From Rotaria socialis (Eukaryota; Rotifera; Eurotatoria; Philodinida; Philodinidae), in assembly GCA_905331475.1 (NCBI GenBank), contig CAJNYU010001727.1:1-64000 (forward strand): a DNA stretch of 64,000 nucleotides, given 5' to 3'. Both the position numbers and the translations under genes were made by a program. Below, piece after piece: positions 48,486 through 62,200 of the stretch. The notes beneath the pieces were generated by a model, which was not told the origin of the DNA, made no database searches, and was given only the letters and a program-made list of their open reading frames with translations. Position 1 is the first letter of the stretch. Every line of letters starts with the position of its first letter.

Positions 48486-48506
48486 CTAAGCAATATAAAC
48501 AACATG

Positions 48507-50880
48507 CAGGCTAACTTTTGTTCAATTCAACCGAGCGCTCGAATTACTTCTCAACTTTGCATTGCGAATAGAGTAGATAAGAGTAGTTAAAAGCTAATGG
48601 CTATTTGTTTATGGAATTCTCTTGAATAAAGGTATATATCAAAGAATACTTTTTTCAAGTCTCGAAAGTTGATTTTCTAGCCAAAGAGATTTTAAATCGT
48701 CCCAAATATAGTTGGTCTCATATCACAATTTTGTTCAACTGTCTATAAAGTAGTTTTCTATGGATGAATACAAGACACCTTTTCAAATATCACGCATAAG
48801 AGAAAAAAACAAGAACTTAATTATATAATTGATAGATAAGTAAACGTATTGTCAAAGATTTTCGAGACAAATAATTTTAATGCATATACTATACGATATG
48901 CGAATTTGTTAAATTGGGGAAAAGGTTCTTGTTTATATTGTGTCGATTCTGAATGTTCAATGCGTGAGAACACTAGCTAAAACGGTGCCAAATTGTGTTC
49001 TAAGCGAACTCTGCTCAATATTTTCTTGAATGAAGTTGAACTTTCCTGAATGATGAATGGTAGAGAAATAACATTTTAATCGTTCACAGAAACTTTCGAA
49101 ATCTACGTATTAACGCTGAAAGCTTGAATAAAAACGAGAATAGCTTTTCCTGAATTAGACATAAAACAAGTTTCAAAATCTTACGTTAACAAGAAAACGA
49201 TTATCCTAGTTTTTGAGTAACTTACTTTGATCTCGTTTTTTCTCTAATATAGAGATACGACAAGATAAATATTTTTACCGCAAAAAGAAAAAGAATCCTT
49301 GCTTAGAGAAGTTCACGATTATTTATTAAATTGAATTTCTATGGAAATGATACTCTTTTTTTATCCTTCTACGTACGCAAGAAAAACCATGTGCAATCGA
49401 ATTTCGCCTTCAAAAGGAGACGAATGGAGATATATAGACCACTGAATTCTATATTGCTATCGAAAAATATCTTAACTATCAAACGACCTATTTACATTTC
49501 CTGTTCTGTCTGTTTCTTTTCTCAGAAAAATATCTTTTTTTTTACATACGTCTTGGTGGAAAAATACCATTTTTCCTAACTGTCAATTCTGTCACTTAGG
49601 AAAAGCACAAGAAAGAAAAATAAAGTATTCTGTGAGTGTAGGAAACATTGATGGCAATAAAATTAATAAATAAATCCTTTAAAATTATTCGATCGGAACG
49701 AATACTGGTATGCATATTTAAAAATATGAATCATAAAAAACGAAATCTAGAAACTTGCAAATATATAGATCAATATACTACAAATATCGTATGACATTTG
49801 TTTTGAAGGTCAAACACTTCTTTTAGTTGAATAGAATAAGCATCTTTACTTATTGATAAAGGGGAAAAGATACACCAAAGAGCGTTGATTGGCACTAAGA
49901 GTAAAATCAACAGTATTTGTCTACTCATTTGACAAGAAAAATGTATGCTATCGATCATAGATATAACCTCGTGCAAGACTCTCTTTATGATAAATATCAT
50001 CTCTCAAAATCAGTCATAATCTCAGCATGACATGACAAGTACTCGTAGAATAGCATTTTCTATGTTTCAAAATAAACTTTCCATTGATCAAAGTATATCA
50101 AGTTGCCATTTATTTCAAATTCAAACGTTTTGTTGATAGACTTTACTTTTACTTAAAACTCTAGTCAATATTATTATTACCTTATTAAAACTAAAGAAAG
50201 AAAGGAAAAAGGAAAGAAACAGAGAAAGCGCATACAAACACATTTATTGGTGAACTCAAACGTCTACTATTATCGCACGGAACGCACTGTGAGGTCCTCG
50301 CCCGATTACTTCTTCATTTTCTTAGGCAATCATCGATATCACAACGGCTGCCATTATTATTGATGTTAAACGTGATAAATAGCAGACAAGAAAAAAATGT
50401 AAGTTAATCCGCAGATTTTAGTTGCGTGGAATAAAAACAAAGTGCAATTCTTAATTGCCCCAACCATTAATTACCTTGTACTTTGCTGATCACATAAAGT
50501 ATTACAAATCGATGGAACGTGTTAAGGACTTCCGATTCTTTGTACTCTTCTAAATTTGCAATAGCATTCCAGCGAAACTGTCTCTAAAATTAGTGCATAG
50601 GCCACAAAAGATACGAACTATTTCAAAGTGAACATTGAAATAACACATCATTGTAAAAGAAACAAAACACAAACTGTCATTTTTTTTCGATATATTTCTT
50701 GTTTCATTTGAGTCTACTTCAATTTAAATGAAAATAAAATTCACTGCTTTGTGACCATTGATTAATGTACAAAGGACGAGTCTCGATAAGGACACATTTC
50801 GGTCCAAAATATTTTCAAGAAATAACTATATGACAGCTGCAAGGTTCATATGTACCACAAATATGACACGGTCATTCTGT
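48507..50880. other. Gene-poor region
   Basis: AT-rich with no supported gene. Open frames at 49331-49579 and 49770-50000 look like chance. Confidence 0.4.
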
Positions 50881-50980
50881 NNNNNNNNNNNNNNNNNNNN
50901 NNNNNNNNNNNNNNNNNNNNNNNNNNNNNNNNNNNNNNNNNNNNNNNNNNNNNNNNNNNNNNNNNNNNNNNNNNNNNNNN
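50881..50980. other. Assembly gap (100 N)
   Basis: Exactly 100 N, the usual placeholder for a gap of unknown size. Sequence on its two sides may not be truly adjacent. Confidence 0.95.
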
Positions 50981-51084
50981 CATATTGAACTGCTGCATAC
51001 GGTTCATTCTCAAAAGAGATACTTTTTATTCTTATTAGATCTCAGTCGAGATTTTTGTATAAAACACATAGTTATCAAAAGTTG

Positions 51085-51640
51085 CGCACAGCTATTTGAT
51101 TTTTACTACAGCTATTCAACACTCACTGTAGCTATCTGATATTCACTGTATGTATTCACGGTATGCCATACCTACTTTCTCGCTTCTGTAGCAATTTAAT
51201 TCTGTCACAGCTATCTAATGTTTACTGTAGCTATTTGAGTATTCATTGTAGCTATTCAATGTTCATTGTAGCTATTTGATATTCACTGTATGTATTCACG
51301 GTACGCCTTGCCTACTGTCTCGCTTACGTAGCAATTTAATTCTGTCACAGCCATCTAATGTTTACTGTAGCTATTTAACCTTTCAGTATAGCTATTTAAT
51401 GTTTAGCGTATGCATTGAAAATATACTGTGTCTAATTAAATGTTTGTTTGTAGCTATTTAGTTTTCGCGCAGCTATTTAATGTTTGCTTTAGCTATTTGA
51501 TTATTCAGTAAAGCTATTTAATCGTCAATGTAGCTATTTAATGTTTACTATATACATTGGAAGTATTCTATATGTTATTAATCTTTGTTGTAGCTATTGA
51601 ATTATCACATAGTTATTTAATCTTTAATAGAGTTTCTTTT
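51085..51640. repeat. Degenerate tandem repeat of GTAGCTATTTAATGTTTACT-like units with a 140-bp higher order
   Basis: More than twenty copies of a 20-24-bp unit around TAGCTATTTAAT(G)TT run through this region. At least two larger blocks with a period of 140 bp can be seen: ATTCACTGTATGTATTCACG begins at 51141 and again at 51281, and the surrounding units match. Copies become more divergent to the right. It lies beside the assembly gap, so the true array may be longer. Confidence 0.75.
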
Positions 51641-51977
51641 ATCTTGAGTGTAGAGATTTAAATTTTACTCTCCTTCTTCGAATTCTGATATTTTTTTTTA
51701 TCTATGTTGTAACTATTTGACGTTTGTAAATTTCACGGATAGTGAAAATATGCATATATTACCACGTTTGACAACTTCAAGATTAGTAAAATTCAATGAT
51801 ATATTGGGTGAATCTTTCATCATTTTTTCTAACATTTATAATGATTGGTTGAGAATGAAATTGATCGATTCAAATGGTTGTTTCGTGGAATTAGAAAAGA
51901 TTTTTTTAGTGGCTTATTTGTTATATTTATTAGAAATGTTGAAGTTCATGTGAGTTCGGTAACACGAGAATGTTTTT

Positions 51978-53626
51978 TTATTGAATTGAGATCCAGTTCA
52001 ATATATTATTGTTGCATTCAGAATCTTTGCAACGTATCGTATAGATCAATTTTTTTGTGTCAAGTAAGATTGCTATTGAATTATTGCGATGATGTGAACC
52101 TTTTTTTGGACAGTAGCGATAATTACCACCGATATTGAAAAAAAGTAGATTTTTGTTATATTTTCCAGGAATACATGTATAAATATATCCTTGGTGATGT
52201 GCATCAGATTTGATTATGTTTTCTATAAATGGTATGAATTTGGCTGCTGTTTCATGTTCAAAATTGTTATGATTATTTTTACAAATGCTAATAGTTGTTA
52301 AACTATTTGATTTATTGATAGGCGTGAATTTGTTTTGAAATATGCAGTAGTATTTCAGATGGTCGTTAATAGAATTGAGAACTTCAATCTTATTTTTGGT
52401 TGTTAATGCTGAAGTTCCTGATTCCGTAAAACTAAATTGATCTTGATTAGTATTGAAACTTAGTAATTGCAAGTATGAAATTGTTTTTATGTGTGAGATC
52501 ACAGATTTTTCTAATGTTTGAAAATATGAACAATCAGATTTTTTTGAAAATGGATGATGAGTAGATTGAAGAAGAACATTAGTTTTTCCATGTTTAGCAC
52601 AATCAAATAATCGAAATTGTTGATTTCTAGAATAAACATTAATATCGATCGCCAGAGTCCATTTATTTTGTCTATTTAGTACTAAAAGATGTGCAATTTC
52701 AGCTATATTAATTCTATTGTTAAATAGATAGCATTCGTTACAATGTCTACGTAGGACAGTGATATATGGTGAGATTAATAGAATCAAGTCGTCTATAGTG
52801 GTTTTATGAATTTTAAAGTCGATGTTAAAAGATGCACATTTATGTTGAATCATTGTTTGTAAGAGAAAATGTATGAATGTTTTAATAAAAATACCTAGAG
52901 TAATATTGTTTTCGAATAAGATAGTTGGATTGGCATGAATGAAATGATATGATATTTTTTGGGCATTGGATCTATTATGAAATGAGAAAAATGAAGTTGT
53001 TGGAATATATGTCCTTTATTTTGCATAGTATGATGTGGAAATAAAGGGAAGATGATTTTTTGTTTTTAGAACCTTGAAAATAGATTGTTTGATTGCACCT
53101 ATTCAAATTTTTTCAACCTTCAAAAATATTCAAGTTTACATAGAATATTATTTGCAGTAGCTAGTAAAAGGTGTGACGAAAAAAATATTTCAGAAACTTA
53201 CGCTTGTAAAACAAGAAATTCTTCTAAAGCAAGATCAATATGATTTTCATTTTGATAATGGGTATGATGAGTAAAGTTTAATAAATAATGAAATAGTTTT
53301 AGACAACAATTTGATCCAATATAATGATTTTGTATGTCGAGATTGTTATCTATATAATACTCAAAATCAATATATGCTTTAACAGGATTTGTTGCAACAA
53401 TGATTTCATATAGATTACGATCAATGGTGGTTGAGTTTTTATATACAATTATCAATTCTTCCATAGTGAAATAGCAAAATTCTCGTCGTCTTTCATTTTT
53501 CTCGATAGCAATAAATATATAATCATTTGTATTAATATTTTTTGGCAAATTATCGAATAAATGAAAAATTTGATAGTTAAGAATTTTTGATGGAAAAAGA
53601 CGATTTATTGTTTTAATGATAGTCAT
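51978..53626 (-). CDS. PRIMPOL: PrimPol (DNA-directed primase/polymerase, archaeo-eukaryotic primase family)
   Basis: Two exons, 53626-53202 and 52971-51978, with a 230-bp GT-AG intron, give 472 residues with no stop. PrimPol re-primes stalled replication forks in nucleus and mitochondria. The catalytic set is intact: Asp87-x-Glu89 in KAYIDFEYY, Ser149-x-His151 in KISYHFIH and Asp251 in LAIDINVYSRNQQFRL. The intron falls just before the SxH motif, and joining it recreates the family pattern. The zinc motif is present as Cys429-x6-His436 and Cys456-x4-Cys461, the same spacing as human PRIMPOL. The chain ends 11 residues after the last Cys, so the long acidic RPA-binding tail of vertebrate PrimPol is absent. 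It also lacks part of the usual N-terminus. An alternative is a PrimPol-like domain from a mobile or viral source, but the match to the animal enzyme is good. Confidence 0.88.
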
Positions 53627-56600
53627 TATACTGAGCTTTATTTTTTTTTGTCTTAACCATATATAATTCGCGCAAAGTTTTTTTTAATTTATCGTAAATT
53701 TAGAAGTTATAATTAGCTGGGGGTAAAAAACAAAAAAAAAGAAAGAGGTGATTGAAAACTTGTTTTTTGCTGAATCGCACTTGGGATGTTTTTACATAGT
53801 TTTTTGTGTACTCAAAAAAGTTTTGGGGTTTCTCAAATGCCTGGTTTTGTTGCTAGTCAAAAGGACAATCGAAAGGTAAAAACCCGAACTCGATAGCTAT
53901 TAATATTGGTGATTTATTAGGAGAATGCTGATGCCTGTATCTATCATATATCTCTTATAGATTCATGAGGTTCCTTACGATCGTAATCCCGCTAGATACA
54001 AGCGCAAATCCATTCAAAAATAACTCTTCTTACCCAGTTTTCCAAGCTAAACACGAATCTGAACTTGATTTCTGTGATTTCTAAAGATATTATATCACTC
54101 TAAGAGTAGAGTCAGTGGTCACCGGATATGGTCGCATACAGTGTGGTCCATGCTAACTTAGCACACCTGTATTTTCTTCTTGCAATTTAGTGACAAGGGA
54201 TTATCTTGATGAGATCTATGTCTTATAGAAGAAGAAGAAAATGAATATACCTTTTCACGTTTTGAAGTAGACATAACACTCGGATTTAAATCCGAGGTTT
54301 TCGCATTTTTCATGAATATTAAATTAGTTAGAATCGAAAACAATAAGACTAATCAGTAAAATTTAGATTTTTATCATATTCATACGAGATTTCTTCGTAT
54401 TTCAACCAATACACAAACCTACCATGAACTTAAATGTCAATGGCGCAAAGAACAACAAAAAATAGTTCATCTTTACTGATTTTTCACTGTCCTGGATGAT
54501 GAGAACTATGCTAATAGGTATAGATAAGGTCTGTGAATTCGAAGTCATTTTTTAACTTCGATACAAGGCCATGATATTGGTACTCATTCATACTATACTT
54601 CTGCGTTATGAAAAAATTTTAGTAGAAAAGCATTTCGCACTTTGAAAATAGTTTTCTGTGGCGCATGCTATGATTCTTAAGTTTCGTAAACGACATAAAT
54701 TATAGCTATATTCCCATGAGACAATCACAAACGAAATGAGAAGTAAAAATGTTTTTCACCAACTCGACAAACAGAATAATATAGATTTTTTTCTAATTGA
54801 ACCTCATTGATAAAATGCGAGTAATTAAAAGAAAGAATATAGTTCAGGTTATTGAAATTACTACTTTACTTTAAGTTATTTTTATGGTGTAGGCAGTGCG
54901 AAAAGCTTTACTATGAGGTGTTAATTAGAATTTTTATAGTTGAATATTTTTTCATTTTTTCCTGCGAACATTGTATATATGCTTGTTGTGATTGAATTTT
55001 AATCATAACTTGCGACTTTAATATAGACGCGTGACTTTTTTTCTTTATTTGTTGCCTTGAACCTCGACGTTTTTTTGGATAAGATCATTTTCTTCTATGT
55101 CATATATGGCATCGATAACTTAATTAATTCTAATCTAAACTCGCCTTTTTATCAGTGTAGAAGTTTCACTGTTTTGATGTGTCGTAGATATTGTGCTCAT
55201 AATGCTGATTTTTAGAATAATATTCATTAAGGACCCTATATGACTTAAGTGTGTGTATTAAATATATATATATATATATATATATAACATATCAACAGAT
55301 AATAATGCATAACGCTGAATTGATTGATCTTTTTTTTTATTGACGACAACGAGCTTCAGAAATAGAATAAATTCGACTGTTATCACTTCTATACTGGAAT
55401 AAAGAGGCAATATTTTTCTTATCACAAAGAAGAAGTGCGTGGAACATTAGTATATTTAACATGCCTACTTTATTCGCAATAGAATTTTTTTAAAATTAAT
55501 ATGCATAACAGAAATAGCTTTGATGCTCACTTGTTTTTTATTCAGATAAGCTCCAAAAAACGTCCGAGAAAGAATAACATTTATAAAAATGATGCCAAGT
55601 ATTTTCCTCACTATCTGTATGTTTGAATGAAAAGGATTGAACAAAAGTTGCGTTGTTAATATAAATTTCAATCATATTAAATTGAAATTTTTTTTATACG
55701 GAAAATTGGAGTTCAAAACAATTGACTTGGCATTACTATGAAAACTAATCAACTGTAAACTCGATGTTTTTACTATCTTTTTTTTTTCAATATTGCCTAT
55801 TAAGTTTAAGTGCGCCAATGATTCTGTCGAAATTAATAAAAAAAAATGAATCAATTGGAACTTCGCTTCATTCTTGATTGCTAAATACTATCCTGTTGTT
55901 TAGAGAGCTTCAAAATTCATACACATCAAATAGTCTTATTGCTGAAAAGAAAATGATTAGATTAATCTTAACAATTCATTGGAAATCCGTATATAAAATC
56001 CATTTTTTTCTTGTTTATATCTATCGTTGAATGTAGTTTCACGTTGATTATCAAAACAATTTGAAATAGAAGTTTTCAACAGCTCTCAAAATTTGCGCTT
56101 TGGTAGAATTTGATCATTAGGCTCATCAAATCTACATATTTATATTCAAAGAGAACTATATTTTGGTATAAAATTATAGCGAGCAAAATGTGTTGAAATA
56201 ACTCATTGAATTTTGTTTCTTAGTTAATAAAATTTGTGAATCTATGCATTGTGTACTATACTAAATATTTTTGTTGTCAACACAAGTACATTCAATACTA
56301 TTTTGAAGGTCTCTCTAGCTCTCGAGTTAATTACACAGCGCATCACTGCGTACATTATCAATCGGATAAACATAAGCAAATCGTACTACTAACATTATAT
56401 TATGGTATGCCAATCTGTAACATAAACTACTAATGTACTATTCTGTGTATCTGTGTTGTAGAAGTAGAATATAATCTTGACATCGAATAATATATTATGA
56501 TCTAACTGTCTATTTGTGCTGGTTGATAATTAGATTTGTTTGACTTGACTGGTGTCTCGGGTATAATAGCTGAAACATGACTTTTTTTTAGTATCTATAT

Positions 56601-57303
56601 TTCGAACCAATAAATAATTTTAAATTCACATAGTATCCACTTTTCAATAGTCTCTTAGTTGGATCGAAATATTTCGACATCAGTTGTATTTTAATATCGA
56701 ATGTAACGACAAACTTATTCATATGAATACTTAAGACGTATCAGTGTTAGTAACAAAATTACTATTATACTTCTTTAAAGGTTTCAGGATATTAGATTTC
56801 TGTCTTTATATTGATTGATATTTCAAATAATGGCTCTATAATATCCAATCATTCTTTAATCTTCGAGTTAGATGAATGAGGGAAAGTTGGTTTCGTCTCT
56901 ACGCGTATGTCCGTACTATATTGCATGTTAATATCAAGACCAAATAACTTGTTTTTACAATTAGTAGTAATCTTTTCGAGTTCACAAAGGTTAAAGATTT
57001 TTCTCTAATGGCAAGTCTTGATTAGCTTTAAGATCTTGATAATTTCCCGGAAGCAATCTTACAGTTAAATATTACAGAATTCTAGAACATGTTATGGGAT
57101 ATCAAAGAAAAATACATTTTGAAGTCTTCTACAAGATATACGAGTGAATATCAGCACTACATCTGGTGCGCCTTCTAAGTTTCTATATGATACTTGTCGT
57201 TCGTAAATATCAATTGAATCACCGTTAAGAAAGAGAATCAAATAGGATCATTTTACTTGGAATGATTGTGAGAAACTGATGAGGTAATACGAAATATCAG
57301 CGC
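53627..57303. other. Gene-poor region
   Basis: AT-rich. It has a (TA)n microsatellite at about 55262-55286 and poly-T/A tracts near 53641-53760. I see no gene, tRNA or transposon ends I can support in this 3.7 kb. Confidence 0.4.
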
Positions 57304-57860
57304 ATTTTTAATGCGGTGCGAAGCACAGCATTTATGTAATGCGTCGCGAGTTTGTTTTTAATGCGATGCGAAGCAGAAGCATTTCTGTAGTCCGTCGCGA
57401 GTTTTTAATGCGATGCGAAGCAGAAGCATTTATGTAGTCCGTCGCGAGTTTTTTTTTTTTTTTTTTTTTTTTNTGATTCCAAAATGACGAAAATTAAAGG
57501 AATTTAGCGTTTTCAAAGTTCGAAATAATTAAAATGACGTCATCAAGTAATAGTAGCCAATAGTCTATTTCTTCGCATCTGATCTAAGATAATGAATCAT
57601 TAAAATAATTAATCATTCAATGAAAAAAATTGTTACACAACTGGTTGTTACATTTTCAGAGAGATTTCCTAGTGATGAATTTCAGAATGGCCGATTTAAG
57701 AATAGTGAATGCGAAATTTTTATTCAAAATTCGTATACGGAAATTAAAAAAAAATAAACGTTTGTAATGGATCTTAAAGTGAATCATTTATTTTTAAATC
57801 TTATTCTCGCTACTTTCGAAAATTCGGCTCGTGTGCTTCGCACCGCATTTCGTAGTCGAG
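57304..57860. repeat. GC-rich tandem repeat with an inverted copy, probable MITE-like element
   Basis: Three tandem units of about 47-50 bp (starting near 57309, 57359 and 57406) share AATGCGRTGCGAAGCA...GCATTT.TGTA.T.CGTCGCGAG. They end in a long poly-T run with one N at 57473. The reverse complement of 57823-57860 contains AATGCGGTGCGAAGCAC, identical to part of the first unit, so the region is bounded by inverted ends. The local base composition is far from the AT-rich background. No coding capacity was found. Confidence 0.6.
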
Positions 57861-58568
57861 TGAAACTTGAATACCATCTAGTTTTATATTCAATTCTAAT
57901 AAATCGCTGTTCATGAACGCAAGTGTGTGCAACCTTTAAAAATAAAGCACTTTTCTTTCATTTGTTTAATTTAAAAACAAGTGATAGGTCATATAATGTT
58001 TTCTATTTGGTACATGCTATTACGCATTGGATTACAAGATATTGCGTGAATCACAGTTTTTGCTTGCGCTTATTTTCAACCTGTAATTTGTATGGATAAA
58101 TACATCATTTGTTAATAAAAATGCACTACAGAGGCTTTAATGACAAACTGTATGATCAAAACTATGCTTCGAGGCAGCTGTTAATATTAGCTTAACATTG
58201 ACTAACTTTATATTATGATCTATTTTTTAACCATATCTTTAATGTCGATATCAAGAAATGTTGCATCGAAAATTTGGATGATTTGACTCAACTTGATTTT
58301 GAGTAAATCAAATTGATTATGCAATATGTAACATACCACATGTTTCAAATCACGAGACTGTCTCGTATGTTAAAATACATCAATGAACTCCTAATATATA
58401 TATATATATATATCGTCAAGTTGAAAAAGAGTAGTGACATTGATTGCACAAGGTAGCTTCGTTTTTTTCCTTTCACGTTCGTATTACGTTTCGCTTCATT
58501 TAATACCCGTCGTTAAAATTGGTACACGATATAAATATATAGTCCTTTTCATTAGCATAAAATCAAAT
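57861..58568. other. Non-coding AT-rich stretch
   Basis: A (TA)n microsatellite lies at about 58395-58413. Nothing else is supported. Confidence 0.4.
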
Positions 58569-58928
58569 ATGTACGTCAACTTTCGTTTTCAATTTTATTT
58601 CATAATTTATCTCTTCTTTCTGTTGACACTCTCTGTTCATTCAATAAGATTTATTAATATCTGGAATACATGTGTTGATGTATCCGTCGAAGAAAATATC
58701 TTTCCACTATCAATAATTCAATCGCCGAAATATTTTCAAGTATGTGTGGGCCAAACTGAAGGTTGGAATCGTTTTGGTTCATCATTATTTCGAATGCATA
58801 TTTTACGAACATCTGAACCATACATTGATAAATACGTTGAGTTAAAACATAATGGTTATGTTCATCTTCATAATGAAACAAGATTAACAGTAGCAAGATG
58901 GAACGGAGCACAACATGAAGATTTATAA
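58569..58928 (+). CDS. Orphan secreted protein
   Basis: The frame is open from 58434, but the ATG at 58569 gives an excellent signal peptide (FRFQFYFIIYLFFLLTLSVHS) followed by a mature chain of about 95 residues, so I choose it as the start. The mature part has two cysteines (NTCVDV and QVCVGQ), which could form one disulfide, and a hydrophilic tail (GYVHLHNETRLTVARWNGAQ) with one N-glycosylation site (NET). No dibasic or amidation site suggests a neuropeptide. I do not recognise the family. Confidence 0.5.
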   Translation: MYVNFRFQFYFIIYLFFLLTLSVHSIRFINIWNTCVDVSVEENIFPLSIIQSPKYFQVCVGQTEGWNRFGSSLFRMHILRTSEPYIDKYVELKHNGYVHLHNETRLTVARWNGAQHEDL

Positions 58929-59227
58929 TAAAAAACAATGAACAATATTTTTTTTTTTGTTTTTTTATATTTCCGACAAAATCATCACTATAGATGTCTT
59001 TTTTTTCTTAAAATAACAATAATAACAAGAAAAAGAGTAAAAGGCGATAGCAAACAAGAAAAAAAACAGAGTATAAATAAACCAGAGCCACATTAGTGAA
59101 AAAAACAGCACCAAAAGAAAACATAGAACTTAAAAGAAGTAACAAAACAAAAAATTACTTTCTCTCTTTAAGATAAATGAATATAAACTAGCTATAAGTA
59201 AGACAAAGATTGTTTTATTGCATAAGA
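58929..59227. other. Intergenic region between convergent genes
   Basis: A-rich and T-rich tracts; presumably holds the 3' ends of both flanking genes. Confidence 0.35.
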
Positions 59228-62200
59228 TCAAGATTGCTGATCGGTCGAAGGCAAGACTGTTGGTTCATCGGCATTGCACGCTTGAGTCTAAAATGTTACA
59301 GAATGTTTTTATAGACGAAAAATTAAAAAGTTTTGGTGCTTATTTTTTAGTTTAGGGTTTTGTATAAAGTGCTTTCTACTAGATAGAATGTGAGCAACAA
59401 TCATGCAGTGCTAGGCTTATATTTTTTTTAGGAGAAAATGTTCTATCATCGAATATTCGGAGCGTACCTCTCCGGTCCCACTAGGATGCATATCGTTCAA
59501 ATGTTTATCAAGTTGTTGAGTGATTGACTCTTGATGCTCAAGTGCTTCTTTGCCTGATCGAATTAATTCATTTACTTGTTCAGCTCGAACATCGATTACT
59601 AGTGCAGCTAATGATGGTAACGGATGTTTAATAATTTCAAATGATTGGTCCTAGATTAATTATGAGTTAGTAAAACAAAGGCATTCAAATATAAGTGTAT
59701 AAAAGAAGCTAATTTAATTTAAGATTAATTTCTACTTCTAAGCATGCAATTAATTTCAGAAATCAAGCTGAATCTTTTCTTACAGAATCAACGGATGGCG
59801 TATTAGCAGCAAGAAGAAATCGATCATCAAGTTGGAGTTTTAATGCTGATATTTCACTAACTGAATTATCATACGCTGATTGTAAACGTTGGATTTCATT
59901 GCGAAGACGTTGAAGTTCACCAGTTAATTGATCATTCTCATTGTGAATACTTTCAAGTATAGCATCTTTCTACAGAAACAAAAAATAATGAAATCAATGT
60001 TTAAATCAGTAGAACATACACTTTTTAATTCAGCCAGTAATGCTTCTTCTTTACATTGTACAGCTTCTTCAATGTTTCTCAATTGACTTTCCTTGAGATT
60101 AAAACAAAAGAAAACTAATCAAATCTATGATCTTAGCTAATTATTTTATTTACAATATCTTTCATATTTTCATGAAGTTGTTCATTTTCATTTTTTATTG
60201 CTGTAGCTTGTTCTTGCAAATATGTCTAAAAGAACAAAATTCTTTAGACAAGAAGAAAAATATTGAATATATAATATTTTTTTTTAATTATTCAACTATC
60301 TTGTCATCAAGTTGTCACATAAATAATCATGTTTATTACGAACCTTATATGCCACTTTCAATACTGTAATCAAGAAAACCTTGATACTCAAAAAAGATGC
60401 ATGAATGTGCATATGAAATTGGCACAAGGCAAGGTATTGAATAAAACATAATATTTGTACTATCTACATATGTACTATCTTTACCTGACTTGATTGAAAT
60501 ATTTGTTGATATGACGAAAGCCATTGGTCGAAATCCTTAAGAAAAAGAATAATAAATAAATTAATACGACTCTATTGATTGATGGATTTTAATCATTTTT
60601 AAGTTAAGTCTATCGTCTATGTAGAGTATTGTAAAGAAGAATTCTTTCTTTTATCACGTTCAAAATGATGCAATAATCTTGTCGACAGATGATATCTTTA
60701 TACAACCCTGATCAGCTCATTACTTTACTACTTAAGATCATTAGGAGACTCTTGATGTTGAAGCTTTAACCATACTCAACAAAAAAAAGCAATTTCTTCT
60801 ATCTTTCATATTCATAATTTGAATTCAACAAATAGGATGTTCGGTACGTTACTGAACAAATAAAAGCATTGGATATTTCTACTCGATTTTGCTCTTTGTA
60901 CATAATTTTAATAAAATCAAGAAGTATACGAGTCAAAAATTTAGTCTTCCAAACATATTATGGTGATGCTCTCCTTGAAAGTAATATTGGCAGCTGTTTC
61001 TTATGCCACGAACAGCTGTCTTCAATCTATATTTATATCGAAGATTAATATCTTGCTATTGAGTGTATCTTAAAATTTGCAATCCTACATATGGCAAAAT
61101 CTTGTCAGCAAATATTCATTATTCTTCAATGATTGCGTCTTCTAGCCTATTTCCTTATATGCGTAGCTGTATCGTTAGATATTAAAACAAAAAAACAAAA
61201 CTATAAACCTTGAGCTCTGCTGTATTTAACTCAATGAAAAGAAACGAATATGAACTTTTTCTCGTTAAACTTCTCTTCTATTAGCGTTTTTCATTCTACA
61301 AAAGGATTAAGATTGATATTTACTTGATTGTCATTAGATAATTGATTTCGAATATCTGATGGTAAAAGCTCAGTTAAAATCTGTTGATTTTTTTCACGTT
61401 GCTGACGCTGACGTTCTTCTAATTGTGAAACTGTTGACTGAAATAAATCGAAAATGAAAATTGTGTAAAGATTAATTTTACGTATTTGATTTTACTTTTG
61501 CTTCGTCAAGTTCAGCTTGTAAAGTACTAAGTTCAGTATTTTTAGCAGCAAGTTCATTACTATTGAAAGTTAAAATAACGTTTCTTTCTCTCTTAAGACT
61601 AAGAGTTTCTTTATTTTTTTCTTACTCATTCGTTTGTTGTTGCTGTTGAGTGTTTAGCTAAAATAAAAACAAACGATATTTGATTTACTGATTTGATATA
61701 TACTATCATACTTGTTTAAGTTGTTCAATCTCTTTTTGTAATTCATTCTCTTTAGATTGATATTGAGCCTGTAAAAAAAAAGCAAGATCCAAATGTAAAA
61801 AGTACGAAAGAGCTAAAATTACCTGTGAATTCTCGATTTTATTTTTATATTCCTCAATTTCTTGAATTAACTTCTGTTTTAAATCATTCGATTCTCGTTC
61901 GTTTTCTTGATTTAAATCAATCGTTTGTTTCAATTGTTGAATTTCTTTTTCTAATTGTTCGCGTTCTTCACTATTTAGTGTTATTGTTTGAATATCGGTT
62001 ACTGCTGTCGGTTCAACATGTACAATTTCTTCATGCCGTAATTGTTCATTATCTTTTTCAAGTTTTTCAACGCGACTTTTATATTCATTAATTTCATTCA
62101 TATTTAATGTTTGCATTTCATTGAATTTTTTATGGTGTTTTTCTTCTACATGTTTCAAATCTTTTTCAGCCTTTTGAAGTGATTGAGTTAATTGTTCATT

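Noticed and set aside
50758-51038. Open frames running through the N block
   Set aside because: They exist only because N bases are not read as stops.
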